Source of the DNA: JBFHIZ01 sp963666475
Lineage (GTDB): Bacteria; Bacillota; Clostridia; Lachnospirales; Lachnospiraceae
Direction: 5' to 3'
DNA length: 64,000 bases
Assembly (NCBI GenBank): GCA_963666475.2
Contig: CAXXJM010000001.1
Location: forward strand, 620,001-684,000
Under the pieces are notes generated by a model. It was not told the DNA's origin and searched no databases. It was given only the letters and a program-made list of their open reading frames with translations. Position numbers and translations under genes: made by a program. Shown one piece after another: positions 18,181 to 26,762 of this stretch (positions are counted from its first letter, which is position 1; each line of letters starts with the position of its first letter).

Positions 18181-19200
18181 TTAAAATTGTTTTAAGAATC
18201 GAATATCGTTTTCATAAAGTAGACGCATGTCGTCTATTTCATATTTCAAAAGTGCAATACGTTCTAATCCAATTCCAAAAGCAAATCCGGAATATACTTC
18301 AGGATCAATATTACTCATTTTCAGAACATTTGGGTGAACCATTCCACACCCTAAAATTTCTATCCAGCCTGTACCTTTACAAAATCTACAACCTTCACCT
18401 TTACATTTAAAGCATGTCACGTCGACCTCTGCACTAGGTTCCGTAAAATTGAAATGATGCGGTCTGAATTTCACTTTGGTTTCTTCTCCAAATAATTCTT
18501 TCGCAAATTCAGAAAGTGTACCTTTTAAGTCTGCAAAAGTAATGTTCTTATCGATAACTAACCCTTCAATTTGATGAAATGAAGGAGAATGAGTCGCATC
18601 TACTTCATCTGAACGGAATACACGACCTGGAGCAATCATACGGATTGGGAGCTTTCCTTTTTCCATTTCATGAACTTGTACACCAGAAGTCTGCGTACGA
18701 AGTAAAAAGGTATCGTTGATATAAAAAGTATCCTGTTCGTCTTTTGCAGGATGATCTGCAGGAATATTCAACGCTTCAAAATTATAGTAATCCGTCTCGA
18801 TTTCTGGCCCTTCTACGACTTCATAACCCATTCCAATAAAAATACGTTCAACTTCTTCCATCGCAATTGCATTTGGATGTCTATGACCCATCTTGCTTTT
18901 CTTTGCAGGCAAAGTAACATCAATTACTTCAGATTTTAACTTTGACTCTAATTTCATTTCTTCTAATTTTTCTGTTACTTCATTCAAAACCTTTTCGATT
19001 TCTTCGCGCGCTTCATTTACCATCTGCCCTACTTTAGGACGCTCTTCTGCTGGAACATCTTTCATACCTTTTAGTAAAGCTGTTAATGTACCTTTTTTCC
19101 CTAATACATTCACTTTGACATCCATCAATGTTTCAAGAGAAGCCGCTGATTGCATTCTTTCTAATGTCTGTTTTTTTAGTTCTTCTAACTGTTGTTTCAT
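18181..19200 (-). CDS. pheS: Phenylalanyl-tRNA synthetase alpha subunit
   Basis: This is the catalytic chain of the Phe-tRNA synthetase, 339 residues. It has an N-terminal coiled-coil that binds tRNA (1-85), class II motif 1 around GHRHPNAIAMEEVERIF, motif 2 (APGRVFRSDEVDATHSPSFHQIEGL), and motif 3 (GFAFGIGLERIALLKY). The CFKCKGEGCRFCKGTGW segment carries a Cys4 cluster seen in many clostridial PheS proteins. The start ATG at 19198-19200 follows AAAGGAGG. The gene is preceded by a T-box leader with a UUC specifier, giving induction when uncharged tRNA-Phe accumulates. Confidence 0.97.
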   Translation of the reverse strand: MKQQLEELKKQTLERMQSAASLETLMDVKVNVLGKKGTLTALLKGMKDVPAEERPKVGQMVNEAREEIEKVLNEVTEKLEEMKLESKLKSEVIDVTLPAKKSKMGHRHPNAIAMEEVERIFIGMGYEVVEGPEIETDYYNFEALNIPADHPAKDEQDTFYINDTFLLRTQTSGVQVHEMEKGKLPIRMIAPGRVFRSDEVDATHSPSFHQIEGLVIDKNITFADLKGTLSEFAKELFGEETKVKFRPHHFNFTEPSAEVDVTCFKCKGEGCRFCKGTGWIEILGCGMVHPNVLKMSNIDPEVYSGFAFGIGLERIALLKYEIDDMRLLYENDIRFLKQF

Positions 19201-19287
19201 TTGAAACCTCCTTTAATGATTGCACTCATATCTTCCTATTTTCAAGGCGCAGGAATACTACTCTGCAAATTCCGTATAATCCTATAA

Positions 19288-19490
19288 ATAAAAAAAGCCC
19301 CCTGTTATTTACATAACAGAAGGGACGAATTATCTCCGCGGTACCACCCAAATTCCTAATCAAAGGCTCTCATACTTAACGCGTATCACGTCTTGTGAAA
19401 ACAAGCTGCTCCCATGCGAACTTCGTCCTATATCTGAACTCGAAAAAACTTTCAGCCGGTGGTTTTTTCTCTCTGACAGAAGATATATTC
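19288..19490 (-). promoter_or_regulatory. T-box riboswitch (tRNA-Phe) controlling pheST
   Basis: On the minus strand the conserved T-box sequence AATTTGGGTGGTACCGCG is at 19337-19354. It is followed by a terminator stem (CCCTTCTGTTAT paired with ATAACAGGGGG, then a T-run) at about 19288-19325. Stem I is compact. A basal helix ATATCT/GATATA (19481-19486 with 19429-19434) encloses an AGAGA-type loop and the specifier UUC (19436-19438), which is followed by A and matches Phe. Its upper helix GAAAAAAC/GTTTTTTC is closed by a loop of about a dozen bases. Uncharged tRNA-Phe would favour the antiterminator and read-through into pheS. Confidence 0.92.
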
Positions 19491-19529
19491 CTACTTAAAC
19501 ATGCTCAATGCATTTTGATATCTTAATAT

Positions 19530-19558
19530 ATTCTATTTATTTTCATCATAAAAGTCAA
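19530..19558 (-). promoter_or_regulatory. Promoter of the pheST T-box leader
   Basis: On the minus strand TTGACT (19553-19558), a 17-bp spacer and TAGAAT (19530-19535). The -35 box overlaps the last codons of the yihY-like gene. Transcription would start near 19522, about 30 bases before Stem I. Confidence 0.65.
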
Positions 19559-20496
19559 GACTTTTTTAAAGAACGTATTTCTCTTTTCAATTTTCTTCGT
19601 TCTTCGTGAAGTCTTTGTTTTTCTTCATATTTCTTAGAACTTGAAGGCAAAAGGTAATGATTTAGTTCTGCTCCATAAAATAAAAATTGCATACTAAAAT
19701 ACAACCAAAGCAACACAACCACCAAGGTAGTCAAGCTACCATACATACTAAATGCACCTGTAGTTTCAATGTATTTTGAAAACAAAAAAGAAAAAACAGA
19801 CCATATGGTTGCTGTAAATAAAGCTCCTGGTAATTGGTATCTTAATTTCATCTTTACGCTTGGAACTTTTGCGTATAACACAACAAACAAAAATATAAGT
19901 AAAAACCATACTACCAAAAATCTTAAAGCTGAGAACAAAGACATGATTTGAAAATATTTTGACAATTCACTGATTAGAAGATCAAATATCAATCCACCAA
20001 AAACCATTACAAACATAAGCAAGACAATCATAATAATTAATAGTAGCGTATAAAGAGACGCCCATAAACGTAAAATAAAATAGCTCTTTGTATTTTTTGT
20101 TCCTTCGATTGCATTCAGTCCAGTCATAATTGCAAGAATCCCTTTTGCTGCCGACCATATTACTGCAACGACTGCAACGGACATATAAGAAGCAGATTTC
20201 TCATATACCTCACGAATCAAACCACCTAAAAAGTCTTCGATTGTTTCTGGTATAATTCCCTTCAACAAACTTATTAAAGCATCTTCTTCCAAAGGAGTAT
20301 ATGTTATGATTCCACAAATCAATATTGCAATTGGAATCAAAGACAGAAACACAAAAAAGGCTGCACTCGCAGCATTTGTAGGAATATTGTGTTGATTGAT
20401 TTGTGACAGACTTTTAAAGATGCTCTGTTTCTGATTCATCGTGTCATCTTTTACTTCCATATAATCAATCGTCTGATCTTTATTTTCATCCATCAT
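19555..20496 (-). CDS. YihY/UPF0761-family membrane protein
   Basis: This 313-residue inner-membrane protein of the YihY/BrkB (former 'ribonuclease BN') family has about six transmembrane helices between residues 40 and 285. Visible signatures are AASAAFFVFLSLIPIAIL, the VIWSAAKG segment, and the C-terminal SMYGSLTTLVVVLLWLYFSMQFLFYGAELNH. A basic, Lys/Arg/Glu-rich tail (about 288-313) would be cytosolic. The family's function is not settled. The 6S RNA candidate lies just upstream on the same strand. Confidence 0.88.
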   Translation of the reverse strand: MMDENKDQTIDYMEVKDDTMNQKQSIFKSLSQINQHNIPTNAASAAFFVFLSLIPIAILICGIITYTPLEEDALISLLKGIIPETIEDFLGGLIREVYEKSASYMSVAVVAVIWSAAKGILAIMTGLNAIEGTKNTKSYFILRLWASLYTLLLIIMIVLLMFVMVFGGLIFDLLISELSKYFQIMSLFSALRFLVVWFLLIFLFVVLYAKVPSVKMKLRYQLPGALFTATIWSVFSFLFSKYIETTGAFSMYGSLTTLVVVLLWLYFSMQFLFYGAELNHYLLPSSSKKYEEKQRLHEERRKLKREIRSLKKS

Positions 20497-20514
20497 TAAT
20501 CTCTTTTCTATAAA

Positions 20515-20689
20515 AACATGCCGAAATGTAGCCTTGTATTTTGACTCCTAGCGAACTGCTAGGTGGGCAACCGCAATTATATATCTGTCTTCCACTGACT
20601 TACGAGGCCTGACATCAACATAACGATATAGGAATCCCGTTCAAAGTAAATGTAGGTTCAAAATAACAAGAAATCGTACATTTCAGGCA
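20515..20689 (-). ncRNA. ssrS: 6S RNA (SsrS) candidate
   Basis: About 175 nt on the minus strand fold into one long irregular hairpin. The ends pair as TGCC(T)GAAATGTA (20677-20689) with TACATTTCGGCA (20519-20530). Further pairing TTGT(T)ATTTTGA with TCAAAATACAA follows, then a large central bubble that holds a small CCTAGC/GCTAGG hairpin on its 3' side, then an apical arm with TATATC/GATATA. Size, shape and central bubble fit 6S RNA, which mimics an open promoter and sequesters sigma-A RNA polymerase. A strong promoter lies immediately upstream and a T-run follows. No open reading frame of note occurs here. Confidence 0.72.
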
Positions 20690-20694
20690 ACTAT

Positions 20695-20723
20695 ATTATA
20701 ACTAATTTCAACTGGTTTTGCAA
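20695..20723 (-). promoter_or_regulatory. Strong promoter of the 6S RNA candidate
   Basis: On the minus strand TTGCAA (20718-20723), exactly 17 bp, then a perfect TATAAT (20695-20700). The predicted start falls at the 5' end of the terminal stem, as expected for a structured RNA gene. Confidence 0.75.
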
Positions 20724-20754
20724 GTTGACGTGATAAAGCAGCAAGTATAAAAAG

Positions 20755-20775
20755 AAACGCCCCGTCTCCGAGGCG
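20755..20775 (-). terminator. Rho-independent terminator of pckA
   Basis: On the minus strand ACGCCTCG-GAGA-CGGGGCGT forms an 8-bp stem (one G-U pair) followed by TTTCTTTTT, 10 bp after the pckA stop. It separates pckA from the 6S promoter. Confidence 0.88.
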
Positions 20776-20784
20776 TCCTTGTTA

Positions 20785-22473
20785 TCAATGTTCTTTTAAT
20801 GTTGAAACCTCTTTAAAAACTTTTTTTAGCGCATCTTCCGCATCAGCAGGCAAAGCATTATATCCTTCGTCCAAGTTCTCAAGTTCCATGACATAGTCTA
20901 ATCGATCTTTCATACGATCCACTAATGCATCAACATAAGCTGGATCTGACAATTCTGGAACAAACCCTTCCCAATTCATAATTTCAATATCCGAAAATGG
21001 TCCCCAAGGTTCAAATTTCGCTTTTCCATCTACAATTGTTTCAATAATACCTAACGTATCTTCTTTTTGAACTTTTTTGCCCATAAAGTCGCCGGTATTA
21101 ATAATATAACAATCCACATGCATGTCTGAAAATAAAGTTTTAAATTTTTCGTAATCATTTACTAATGGATATGTTCGAAATGGGTTTGCATATGGTTCAA
21201 CAACCAATTTGTGAGGATCTACACCTTTTGCCAATCGTTCTGCGGAGGTCCTTTTCGTAGCAAGAGTAGCCCCCATTACGGATGCTAATGAAGAACCTTT
21301 CAATCGAACCACTGGTGGAAGAGTTGCATCTTTCATTATCCAGAAAATTGCATTTGCCGGAGCATGAAATTTATCTTGTCGGTTTGTAGACCATAACTTG
21401 GATTTAATAGCTCTACCGTTTCCGTTTCGAATATCTTCCGTTACAATTTCGATTTTCCCTTCTGAATCCAAGGTTGCGGAACAATTTTGTACCGTCAAAA
21501 GATATTTGTTCTCTTCACTTCCGGTTGGATAGTCATTTGTCTTATCAAAATATGCAGGCTCCAGTGCGACCGAAGAACCATCGGTTGCGCTGATTAAGAA
21601 AGCATCGTCATGTAAAACTTTTATTTGTGCATATTTATTATTGTGTTTTGCATGAGTAATGGTCGACTTTCCTGAACCAGAAAGACCAAACACACCCACT
21701 ACAAACTTTGAGCCATCCTCTTTTATATACTCTTTTTGTCCACCATGACATGCAGCATATCCGTGCCTGTTTCCTAGCGCCCATGCAAGAGTCAACGTGC
21801 CCTTTTTATGCTCCCCGAAGTATTTCATTCCTAAAAGTGCAACACAATTTGCTTCCGTATGAAAGAAAGATAGACAGTCCTTTGCACAGTACTCATCCGA
21901 TGATACACCTTTCCATCCCGGATCCGAAAAAATATAGATATCTGGTTCATCAAATTGGCGTGATTCCTTATACATTTCCTGGTACCCTCTGCATGTATAT
22001 TGAAAATTCAGCATCCAATCATACAACAGATTTTCTTCTCCTTCTGGAATCAGCAAATGTGCTTTCACCATAAAATCCGGATCCAACCCAATGAAAACTT
22101 CGGAATGATACATTTTCTTATAACGCGATTCATAAACTGCAGACATAAGAATTTTGTTAAGCTCACCCTGGTTTACACCGGGTTTACCAACAATTCTTCT
22201 TGCGGCTGCATAACGTCCGGTTATTGCACCATCATTGAACAAAAGAATTTTAGCATCTTTGTCTAAACCAATTTCTTCTGCACGATGAACCGGCATATCT
22301 GTAACGATTGTTCCTGGAGAATGATACGCTAATTTGTATGCTTCTCGTAAGGATGTAACTTTTACAACATTGTTTCCATAAAACGCGGCTTCAATGATTG
22401 CACGTGTTGAACTGGTAAACCCTGTTTTGCCTTTTCCAATCTCGCTGATTGGGTAGTATGCTTTCGTTGACAT
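20785..22473 (-). CDS. pckA: Phosphoenolpyruvate carboxykinase (ATP)
   Basis: It interconverts oxaloacetate plus ATP and PEP plus CO2 plus ADP. In fermenters it can run toward oxaloacetate with ATP gain. The 562-residue protein carries the ATP-type P-loop GLSGSGKST (about 272-280), the kinase-2 segment HDDAF and the conserved FHTEANC stretch. Its N-terminal half resembles the longer clostridial ATP-PEPCK branch rather than the E. coli type. It is a single-gene unit with a candidate promoter at 22591-22619 and a clear terminator. Products of the OadB/5S operon at 44916-50189 act on the same C4/C3 node. Confidence 0.92.
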   Translation of the reverse strand: MSTKAYYPISEIGKGKTGFTSSTRAIIEAAFYGNNVVKVTSLREAYKLAYHSPGTIVTDMPVHRAEEIGLDKDAKILLFNDGAITGRYAAARRIVGKPGVNQGELNKILMSAVYESRYKKMYHSEVFIGLDPDFMVKAHLLIPEGEENLLYDWMLNFQYTCRGYQEMYKESRQFDEPDIYIFSDPGWKGVSSDEYCAKDCLSFFHTEANCVALLGMKYFGEHKKGTLTLAWALGNRHGYAACHGGQKEYIKEDGSKFVVGVFGLSGSGKSTITHAKHNNKYAQIKVLHDDAFLISATDGSSVALEPAYFDKTNDYPTGSEENKYLLTVQNCSATLDSEGKIEIVTEDIRNGNGRAIKSKLWSTNRQDKFHAPANAIFWIMKDATLPPVVRLKGSSLASVMGATLATKRTSAERLAKGVDPHKLVVEPYANPFRTYPLVNDYEKFKTLFSDMHVDCYIINTGDFMGKKVQKEDTLGIIETIVDGKAKFEPWGPFSDIEIMNWEGFVPELSDPAYVDALVDRMKDRLDYVMELENLDEGYNALPADAEDALKKVFKEVSTLKEH

Positions 22474-22590
22474 TTCTCTCCTCCTATTATTTCTTGTTTA
22501 TATTTTCACTGCCACTGCAGTTTCATACATAAATAAATGAAAGATTCGAAATCGTCAGTCAAATAATAGGCTGATGTCTCTTATATAAAA

Positions 22591-22619
22591 ATTATTGCAG
22601 ATTCAACAAAATATGTCAA
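22591..22619 (-). promoter_or_regulatory. Candidate promoter of pckA
   Basis: On the minus strand TTGACA (22614-22619), a 17-bp spacer and AATAAT (22591-22596). This leaves a leader of about 110 bases with no recognisable riboswitch. Confidence 0.6.
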
Positions 22620-22685
22620 CTTATTAAAAAGAAATTGTGCAAATATTCTTTAATATTTGTACATTCTCAAAAATTATCATACAAA

Positions 22686-24479
22686 TCAGATAGATGCAGT
22701 GTATTTTTTTAGCCATTCTTTCTCGTCATCTGATAAATACGGACTAATCCTTTGATACACTTCCATCTGATATTGATTTATTTGTTCTATCACATTCTTT
22801 GAAAGATATTTTACATCTAAGATATTGGAATCAAGAGGAACATAAGTCAAAGGTTCAAAATGTAAAAACGTCCCATACTCAGTTTCCATATAGGTTTTAC
22901 ATAATTCGATGTTTTCAATTCGAATCCCGTAATTATGATCCAGATAATAACCTGGCTCATTGCTTGTTACCATGCCATCCTCAAATTCGATTTCTTCCAT
23001 GTCTTTGATATATTTCCATCGAATATTCTGTGGACCTTCATGTACATTTAAAACATAACCTACACCATGACCGGTTCCATGTCGATAATCCAAGCCCTTC
23101 TTCCATAAAGGTTGTCTGGCAAGAATATCGATGTTTCGTCCAGTTGATCCTTTTGCAAAAACTGCATTCTGTAAAGAAAGCATTCCTTCGCATACGTTAG
23201 CATAATGCTCCTTTAGCTCTTCAGAGACAGGACCAAGTGCAATTGTTCTCGTTACATCCGTTGTTCCTTTTTTATATTGCCCTCCAGAATCGACCATTAA
23301 TACTCCATGATTTTTCAAAACAGTTTCCGTCTCACCTGGTTCATAATGTATAATTGCAGCATGTTCTTGATACGCACTAATTGTCGGAAATGATAAATCT
23401 ATGAATCCCGGAATTTCTTTTCGTAAATCATCGATTTTTTGTGCCGCAGAGACTTCAGTTTGCACCTCTGTTTGACCTTCATGTAGAATCCAATAAATAA
23501 ATTTAGTAACCGCCACAGAATCTTGTAAATATATTTCTTTTAAATTCTTTTGCTCAATTTCATTTTTTCTTGCTTTAAGAAGTTCTGTCGGATTAGAGAC
23601 ATCAACATATTTACGAGATTCATCAATCTTTTTAAATAATGTAAAGTTCACATTTTTCAAGTCGATTTCCAGAATATGTCCAAGTTGTTCTGTCTCAATG
23701 TAACTAAAAATTTCTGAATACGGACGATATTTTATTCCTTGATCTGTAAAATATTTCTGCAGTTCCTTGGTCAAAGAATCCTGCTGTAAAAAGATGAGTG
23801 AGGTATCCTCAGAAATATATGCATAAGAAAGCATTACTGGATTATATGCGATATCATTCGCACGAATATTAAATAGCCACATGATATCATCCAACTTACT
23901 TAGCACTAGTGCTTCTGCTCCATTCTCACGCACCACATCTAATACTCTGTTTTTTTTATCACTGAAAACCTCTCCTGAAAACTCATTGTCAAGCACCCAC
24001 CCTTCTGTCGAAGGGAGCGCTGGGCGATCATTCCAGATGGCTTCTGCTACATCAATCTCATAATTAATCTTTGCATTCTTATTTAAAGCAATGGATTCCA
24101 TTTTTTTGCCAAATCCTGCAGACATTGTTTTTCCATGAAAACCAATACATTCGCCATTCTTAATATTGGATTCCAAATATTCTAATGTCGTTGGGACTTC
24201 CGGCTCTCCCATTTTAAACAAATCTATTCCGGTTCCTGCAAGCTGTTCTTCCGCTTGTAGAAAATATCTTCCATCCGTCCATAAACCCGCCCGAGATTTT
24301 GAAATCACTAACGTTCCATTGGAACCATTAAATCCCGAAACATACTCTCTTACTTTAAAGTAATCACACACATATTCAGACATATGCTCATCGCTCGTTG
24401 GAATAACCATATAATCAACTTGTTCTTTCTCCAAATATGCACGCAATCGCTTCAAGCGTTCGATAACTTTACCATTCAT
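22686..24479 (-). CDS. Xaa-Pro aminopeptidase (M24B family)
   Basis: This metallo-aminopeptidase removes the N-terminal residue before proline. From the ATG at 24477-24479, with AGGAGA seven bases upstream, it has 597 residues, the long three-domain form. Two creatinase-type N-terminal domains (about 1-300) precede a pita-bread domain with metal ligands in MVDSGGQYKKGTTDVTRT, RHGTGHGVGYVLNVHEGP, SNEPGYYLDHNYGIRIEN and the final Glu region. It begins one base after the deoC stop, so translation is probably coupled. The longer start at 24509 would overlap deoC. Confidence 0.92.
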   Translation of the reverse strand: MNGKVIERLKRLRAYLEKEQVDYMVIPTSDEHMSEYVCDYFKVREYVSGFNGSNGTLVISKSRAGLWTDGRYFLQAEEQLAGTGIDLFKMGEPEVPTTLEYLESNIKNGECIGFHGKTMSAGFGKKMESIALNKNAKINYEIDVAEAIWNDRPALPSTEGWVLDNEFSGEVFSDKKNRVLDVVRENGAEALVLSKLDDIMWLFNIRANDIAYNPVMLSYAYISEDTSLIFLQQDSLTKELQKYFTDQGIKYRPYSEIFSYIETEQLGHILEIDLKNVNFTLFKKIDESRKYVDVSNPTELLKARKNEIEQKNLKEIYLQDSVAVTKFIYWILHEGQTEVQTEVSAAQKIDDLRKEIPGFIDLSFPTISAYQEHAAIIHYEPGETETVLKNHGVLMVDSGGQYKKGTTDVTRTIALGPVSEELKEHYANVCEGMLSLQNAVFAKGSTGRNIDILARQPLWKKGLDYRHGTGHGVGYVLNVHEGPQNIRWKYIKDMEEIEFEDGMVTSNEPGYYLDHNYGIRIENIELCKTYMETEYGTFLHFEPLTYVPLDSNILDVKYLSKNVIEQINQYQMEVYQRISPYLSDDEKEWLKKYTASI

Positions 24480-24480
24480 A

Positions 24481-25152
24481 TTAATACTCTCCTGCAACCT
24501 GTTTTTCATTTTTCAACAGTCCTACAGCTTTTGAAGTTCCGATACGATCACATCCAGCATTCAGAAAAGCTTCTAAATCTGAAACAGAACTTACGCCTCC
24601 GGCCGCTTTAATTTTAACATTTGGTCCAATATGTTCTTTGAACAAAAGCACATCCTCCATAGTTGCACCATCCGTTCCAAATCCAGTTGAAGTTTTTATA
24701 TAGTCCGCACCTGCATTCGTAACCAATTCGCACATTTTAATTTTTTCTTCTTTCGTTAAATAGCATGTTTCGATGATTACTTTTAAAATTTTATCACCAA
24801 CTATTTGTTTTAAAGTGCGAATTTCGGATTCAATTTTATCATACTGTTTATTTTTTAAATCGCAAATATTAATTACCATATCAATTTCACTTGCGCCATC
24901 TTTTAATGCAACACGTGTCTCTTCAGCTTTACTTTCTGTAACAGCATATCCAAGTGGGAACCCAACCACTGTACATATATTGATTCGATCTTGGTAAGTC
25001 TCTTTAATTTTCTTTATATAGCAAGGTGGGATGCATACACTTGCCGTGCCATATTCTGCAGCCTCATCACATATTTTTTGAATATCTTCCCAAGTTGTAA
25101 AAGCCTTTAAAATCGTATGATCCACATGTGCCAACATTTCTTTATTTGTCAT
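24481..25152 (-). CDS. deoC: Deoxyribose-phosphate aldolase
   Basis: It splits 2-deoxyribose 5-phosphate to acetaldehyde and glyceraldehyde 3-phosphate in deoxynucleoside salvage. The 223-residue barrel has the HVDHTILK start, VCIPPCYI, VVGFPLG, the Schiff-base segment LKVIIETCYL with Lys, and KTSTGFGTDGAT, KAAGGV and RIGTS. The length is normal. No other deo genes are adjacent; the M24 aminopeptidase follows immediately. Confidence 0.95.
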   Translation of the reverse strand: MTNKEMLAHVDHTILKAFTTWEDIQKICDEAAEYGTASVCIPPCYIKKIKETYQDRINICTVVGFPLGYAVTESKAEETRVALKDGASEIDMVINICDLKNKQYDKIESEIRTLKQIVGDKILKVIIETCYLTKEEKIKMCELVTNAGADYIKTSTGFGTDGATMEDVLLFKEHIGPNVKIKAAGGVSSVSDLEAFLNAGCDRIGTSKAVGLLKNEKQVAGEY

Positions 25153-25261
25153 AATTTTTCCCTTTCATTAAAAACAATTTTAAAATAACCACTAGTATTA
25201 GTTTAATACGAAAGAGAAAAAAAATCCATTTTATTTTTAACAATCTGTTTTATAGAGAAAT

Positions 25262-25300
25262 ATTGTATACTTGCATAAATATAAATATTCATGATATGAT
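25262..25300 (+). promoter_or_regulatory. Citrate synthase promoter with adjacent ATTGTATAC site
   Basis: TTGCAT (25271-25276), an 18-bp spacer and TATGAT (25295-25300) form a candidate promoter. Directly 5' of the -35 box is ATTGTATAC (25262-25270), a half of the palindrome core seen at 900-911 and also present upstream of rnfC. Confidence 0.5.
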
Positions 25301-25334
25301 AAGAATGCTGACACTTACGAAAGGAGAAACATGA

Positions 25335-26705
25335 ATGAACGAAACAAGATACCCAGCAGAAATTTCTGAGGCGATGAAACATTGGGCCCAACTGACAGAA
25401 ACCGCAAACCATATTGAACCAGAAAAATATCTGACCTATGATGTAAAGCGAGGTTTACGAGATCTTGATGGAAAAGGTGTGCTTGCAGGTCTAACAAATA
25501 TTTCAGATGTAAAAGCAAAGAAAATCATTGACGGAAAAGAAATTCCAACGCATGGCAAACTTCATTATCGCGGTATAAATGTAGAAGAAATCATACAAGG
25601 TTTCACCTCTGAAAATCGATTTGGATTTGAAGAAACTACATATCTTCTACTTTTTGGCAAGCTTCCATCAAAGCAGGAACTTACTTCTTTTACAGAAACA
25701 CTTGGAAATTATAGAAATCTTCCAACCAGCTTCGTCCGCGACATCATCATGACCGCTCCAAGCAAAGATATGATGAATACACTCGCACGTTCCGTACTTA
25801 CATTGTATTCTTACGATCCTAATGCCGATGATATTTCCATAGAGAATGTACTAAGACAGTCTTTACAATTAATTAGCATTGTACCTCTATTATCTATTTA
25901 TGGCTACCAAGCATATAGTCATTATCATGATGGAAACAGTTTTTTTATTCACAAGCCAAACAAAGAATTATCAACAGCAGAAAATATCTTATACCTTCTG
26001 CGTCCAGACTATAAATATACCCCATTGGAAGCAAAGATTTTAGACATTGCACTTGTTTTACACATGGAACATGGTGGTGGAAACAATTCTTCATTTACAA
26101 CGCATGTGGTAACCTCATCCTATACCGATACCTACTCAACAATTGCTGCTGCAATTGGTTCACTAAAAGGGCCGAGACACGGAGGTGCCAATATAAAAGT
26201 ATCTCATATGTTTGATGACTTAAAATTAAATGTTGAAGATATTGAAAATGAGGAACAGGTAGCTGCTTACCTACAAAGCCTTTTAGATAAAAAAGGTTTT
26301 GATCAAACTGGCCTAATTTATGGTGTTGGACATGCAGTATATTCTTTAAGCGATCCACGAGCAGTAATTTTCAAAAATTATGTTGCCGCTCTGTCGAAAG
26401 AAAAGGGATTGGAAAAAGAGTTTGCATTATACGAAATGGTAGAACGTTTAGCTCCTGAATTGATTGAAAAGAAACGAAAAATCTATAAAGGTGTCTCTGT
26501 AAATGTAGATTTCTACTCTGGATTTGTCTATAGTATGCTGAAACTTCCTGAAGAGCTCTACACTCCTATTTTTGCGATTGCACGAATGGTAGGCTGGTGC
26601 GCACATCGAATGGAAGAATTATCAAATCAATCAAAAATTATTCGTCCTGCATATAAACCAGTTACAACAGATATTCCATACGTTAATTTAAACGATAGAA
26701 ACTAA
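25335..26705 (+). CDS. gltA: Citrate synthase (Si-type family)
   Basis: It condenses acetyl-CoA and oxaloacetate to citrate, in this setting probably for glutamate synthesis. The 456-residue protein has the family motifs HYRGINVEEI, MEHGGGNNSSFTTHVV (first catalytic His region), LKGPRHGGAN, GVGHAVYSLSDPRA and the late NVDFYSG with catalytic Asp. The start ATG at 25335 is eight bases after AAAGGAG; a nearby ATG at 25331 is out of frame. Monocistronic, with its own promoter and a bidirectional terminator. Confidence 0.95.
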   Translation: MNETRYPAEISEAMKHWAQLTETANHIEPEKYLTYDVKRGLRDLDGKGVLAGLTNISDVKAKKIIDGKEIPTHGKLHYRGINVEEIIQGFTSENRFGFEETTYLLLFGKLPSKQELTSFTETLGNYRNLPTSFVRDIIMTAPSKDMMNTLARSVLTLYSYDPNADDISIENVLRQSLQLISIVPLLSIYGYQAYSHYHDGNSFFIHKPNKELSTAENILYLLRPDYKYTPLEAKILDIALVLHMEHGGGNNSSFTTHVVTSSYTDTYSTIAAAIGSLKGPRHGGANIKVSHMFDDLKLNVEDIENEEQVAAYLQSLLDKKGFDQTGLIYGVGHAVYSLSDPRAVIFKNYVAALSKEKGLEKEFALYEMVERLAPELIEKKRKIYKGVSVNVDFYSGFVYSMLKLPEELYTPIFAIARMVGWCAHRMEELSNQSKIIRPAYKPVTTDIPYVNLNDRN

Positions 26706-26738
26706 AAAAACAACCGACAAATCTGTCGGTTGTTTTTT
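26706..26738. terminator. Bidirectional terminator between gltA and thrC
   Basis: AACCGACA-AATC-TGTCGGTT (26710-26729) is flanked by an A-run on one side and a T-run on the other. It serves both converging genes. Confidence 0.92.
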
Positions 26739-26762
26739 ATATTTATACATAATATTCATTAA

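Noticed and set aside
22474..22685. Riboswitch or Rex site upstream of pckA
   Set aside because: Only a short AT-rich hairpin and a promoter were seen; no conserved riboswitch core and no TTGTTAA-type site.
25335..26705. Re-type citrate synthase
   Set aside because: The protein has the Si-family motifs (GPRHGGAN, GVGHAVY); Re-citrate synthases belong to the DRE-TIM family instead.
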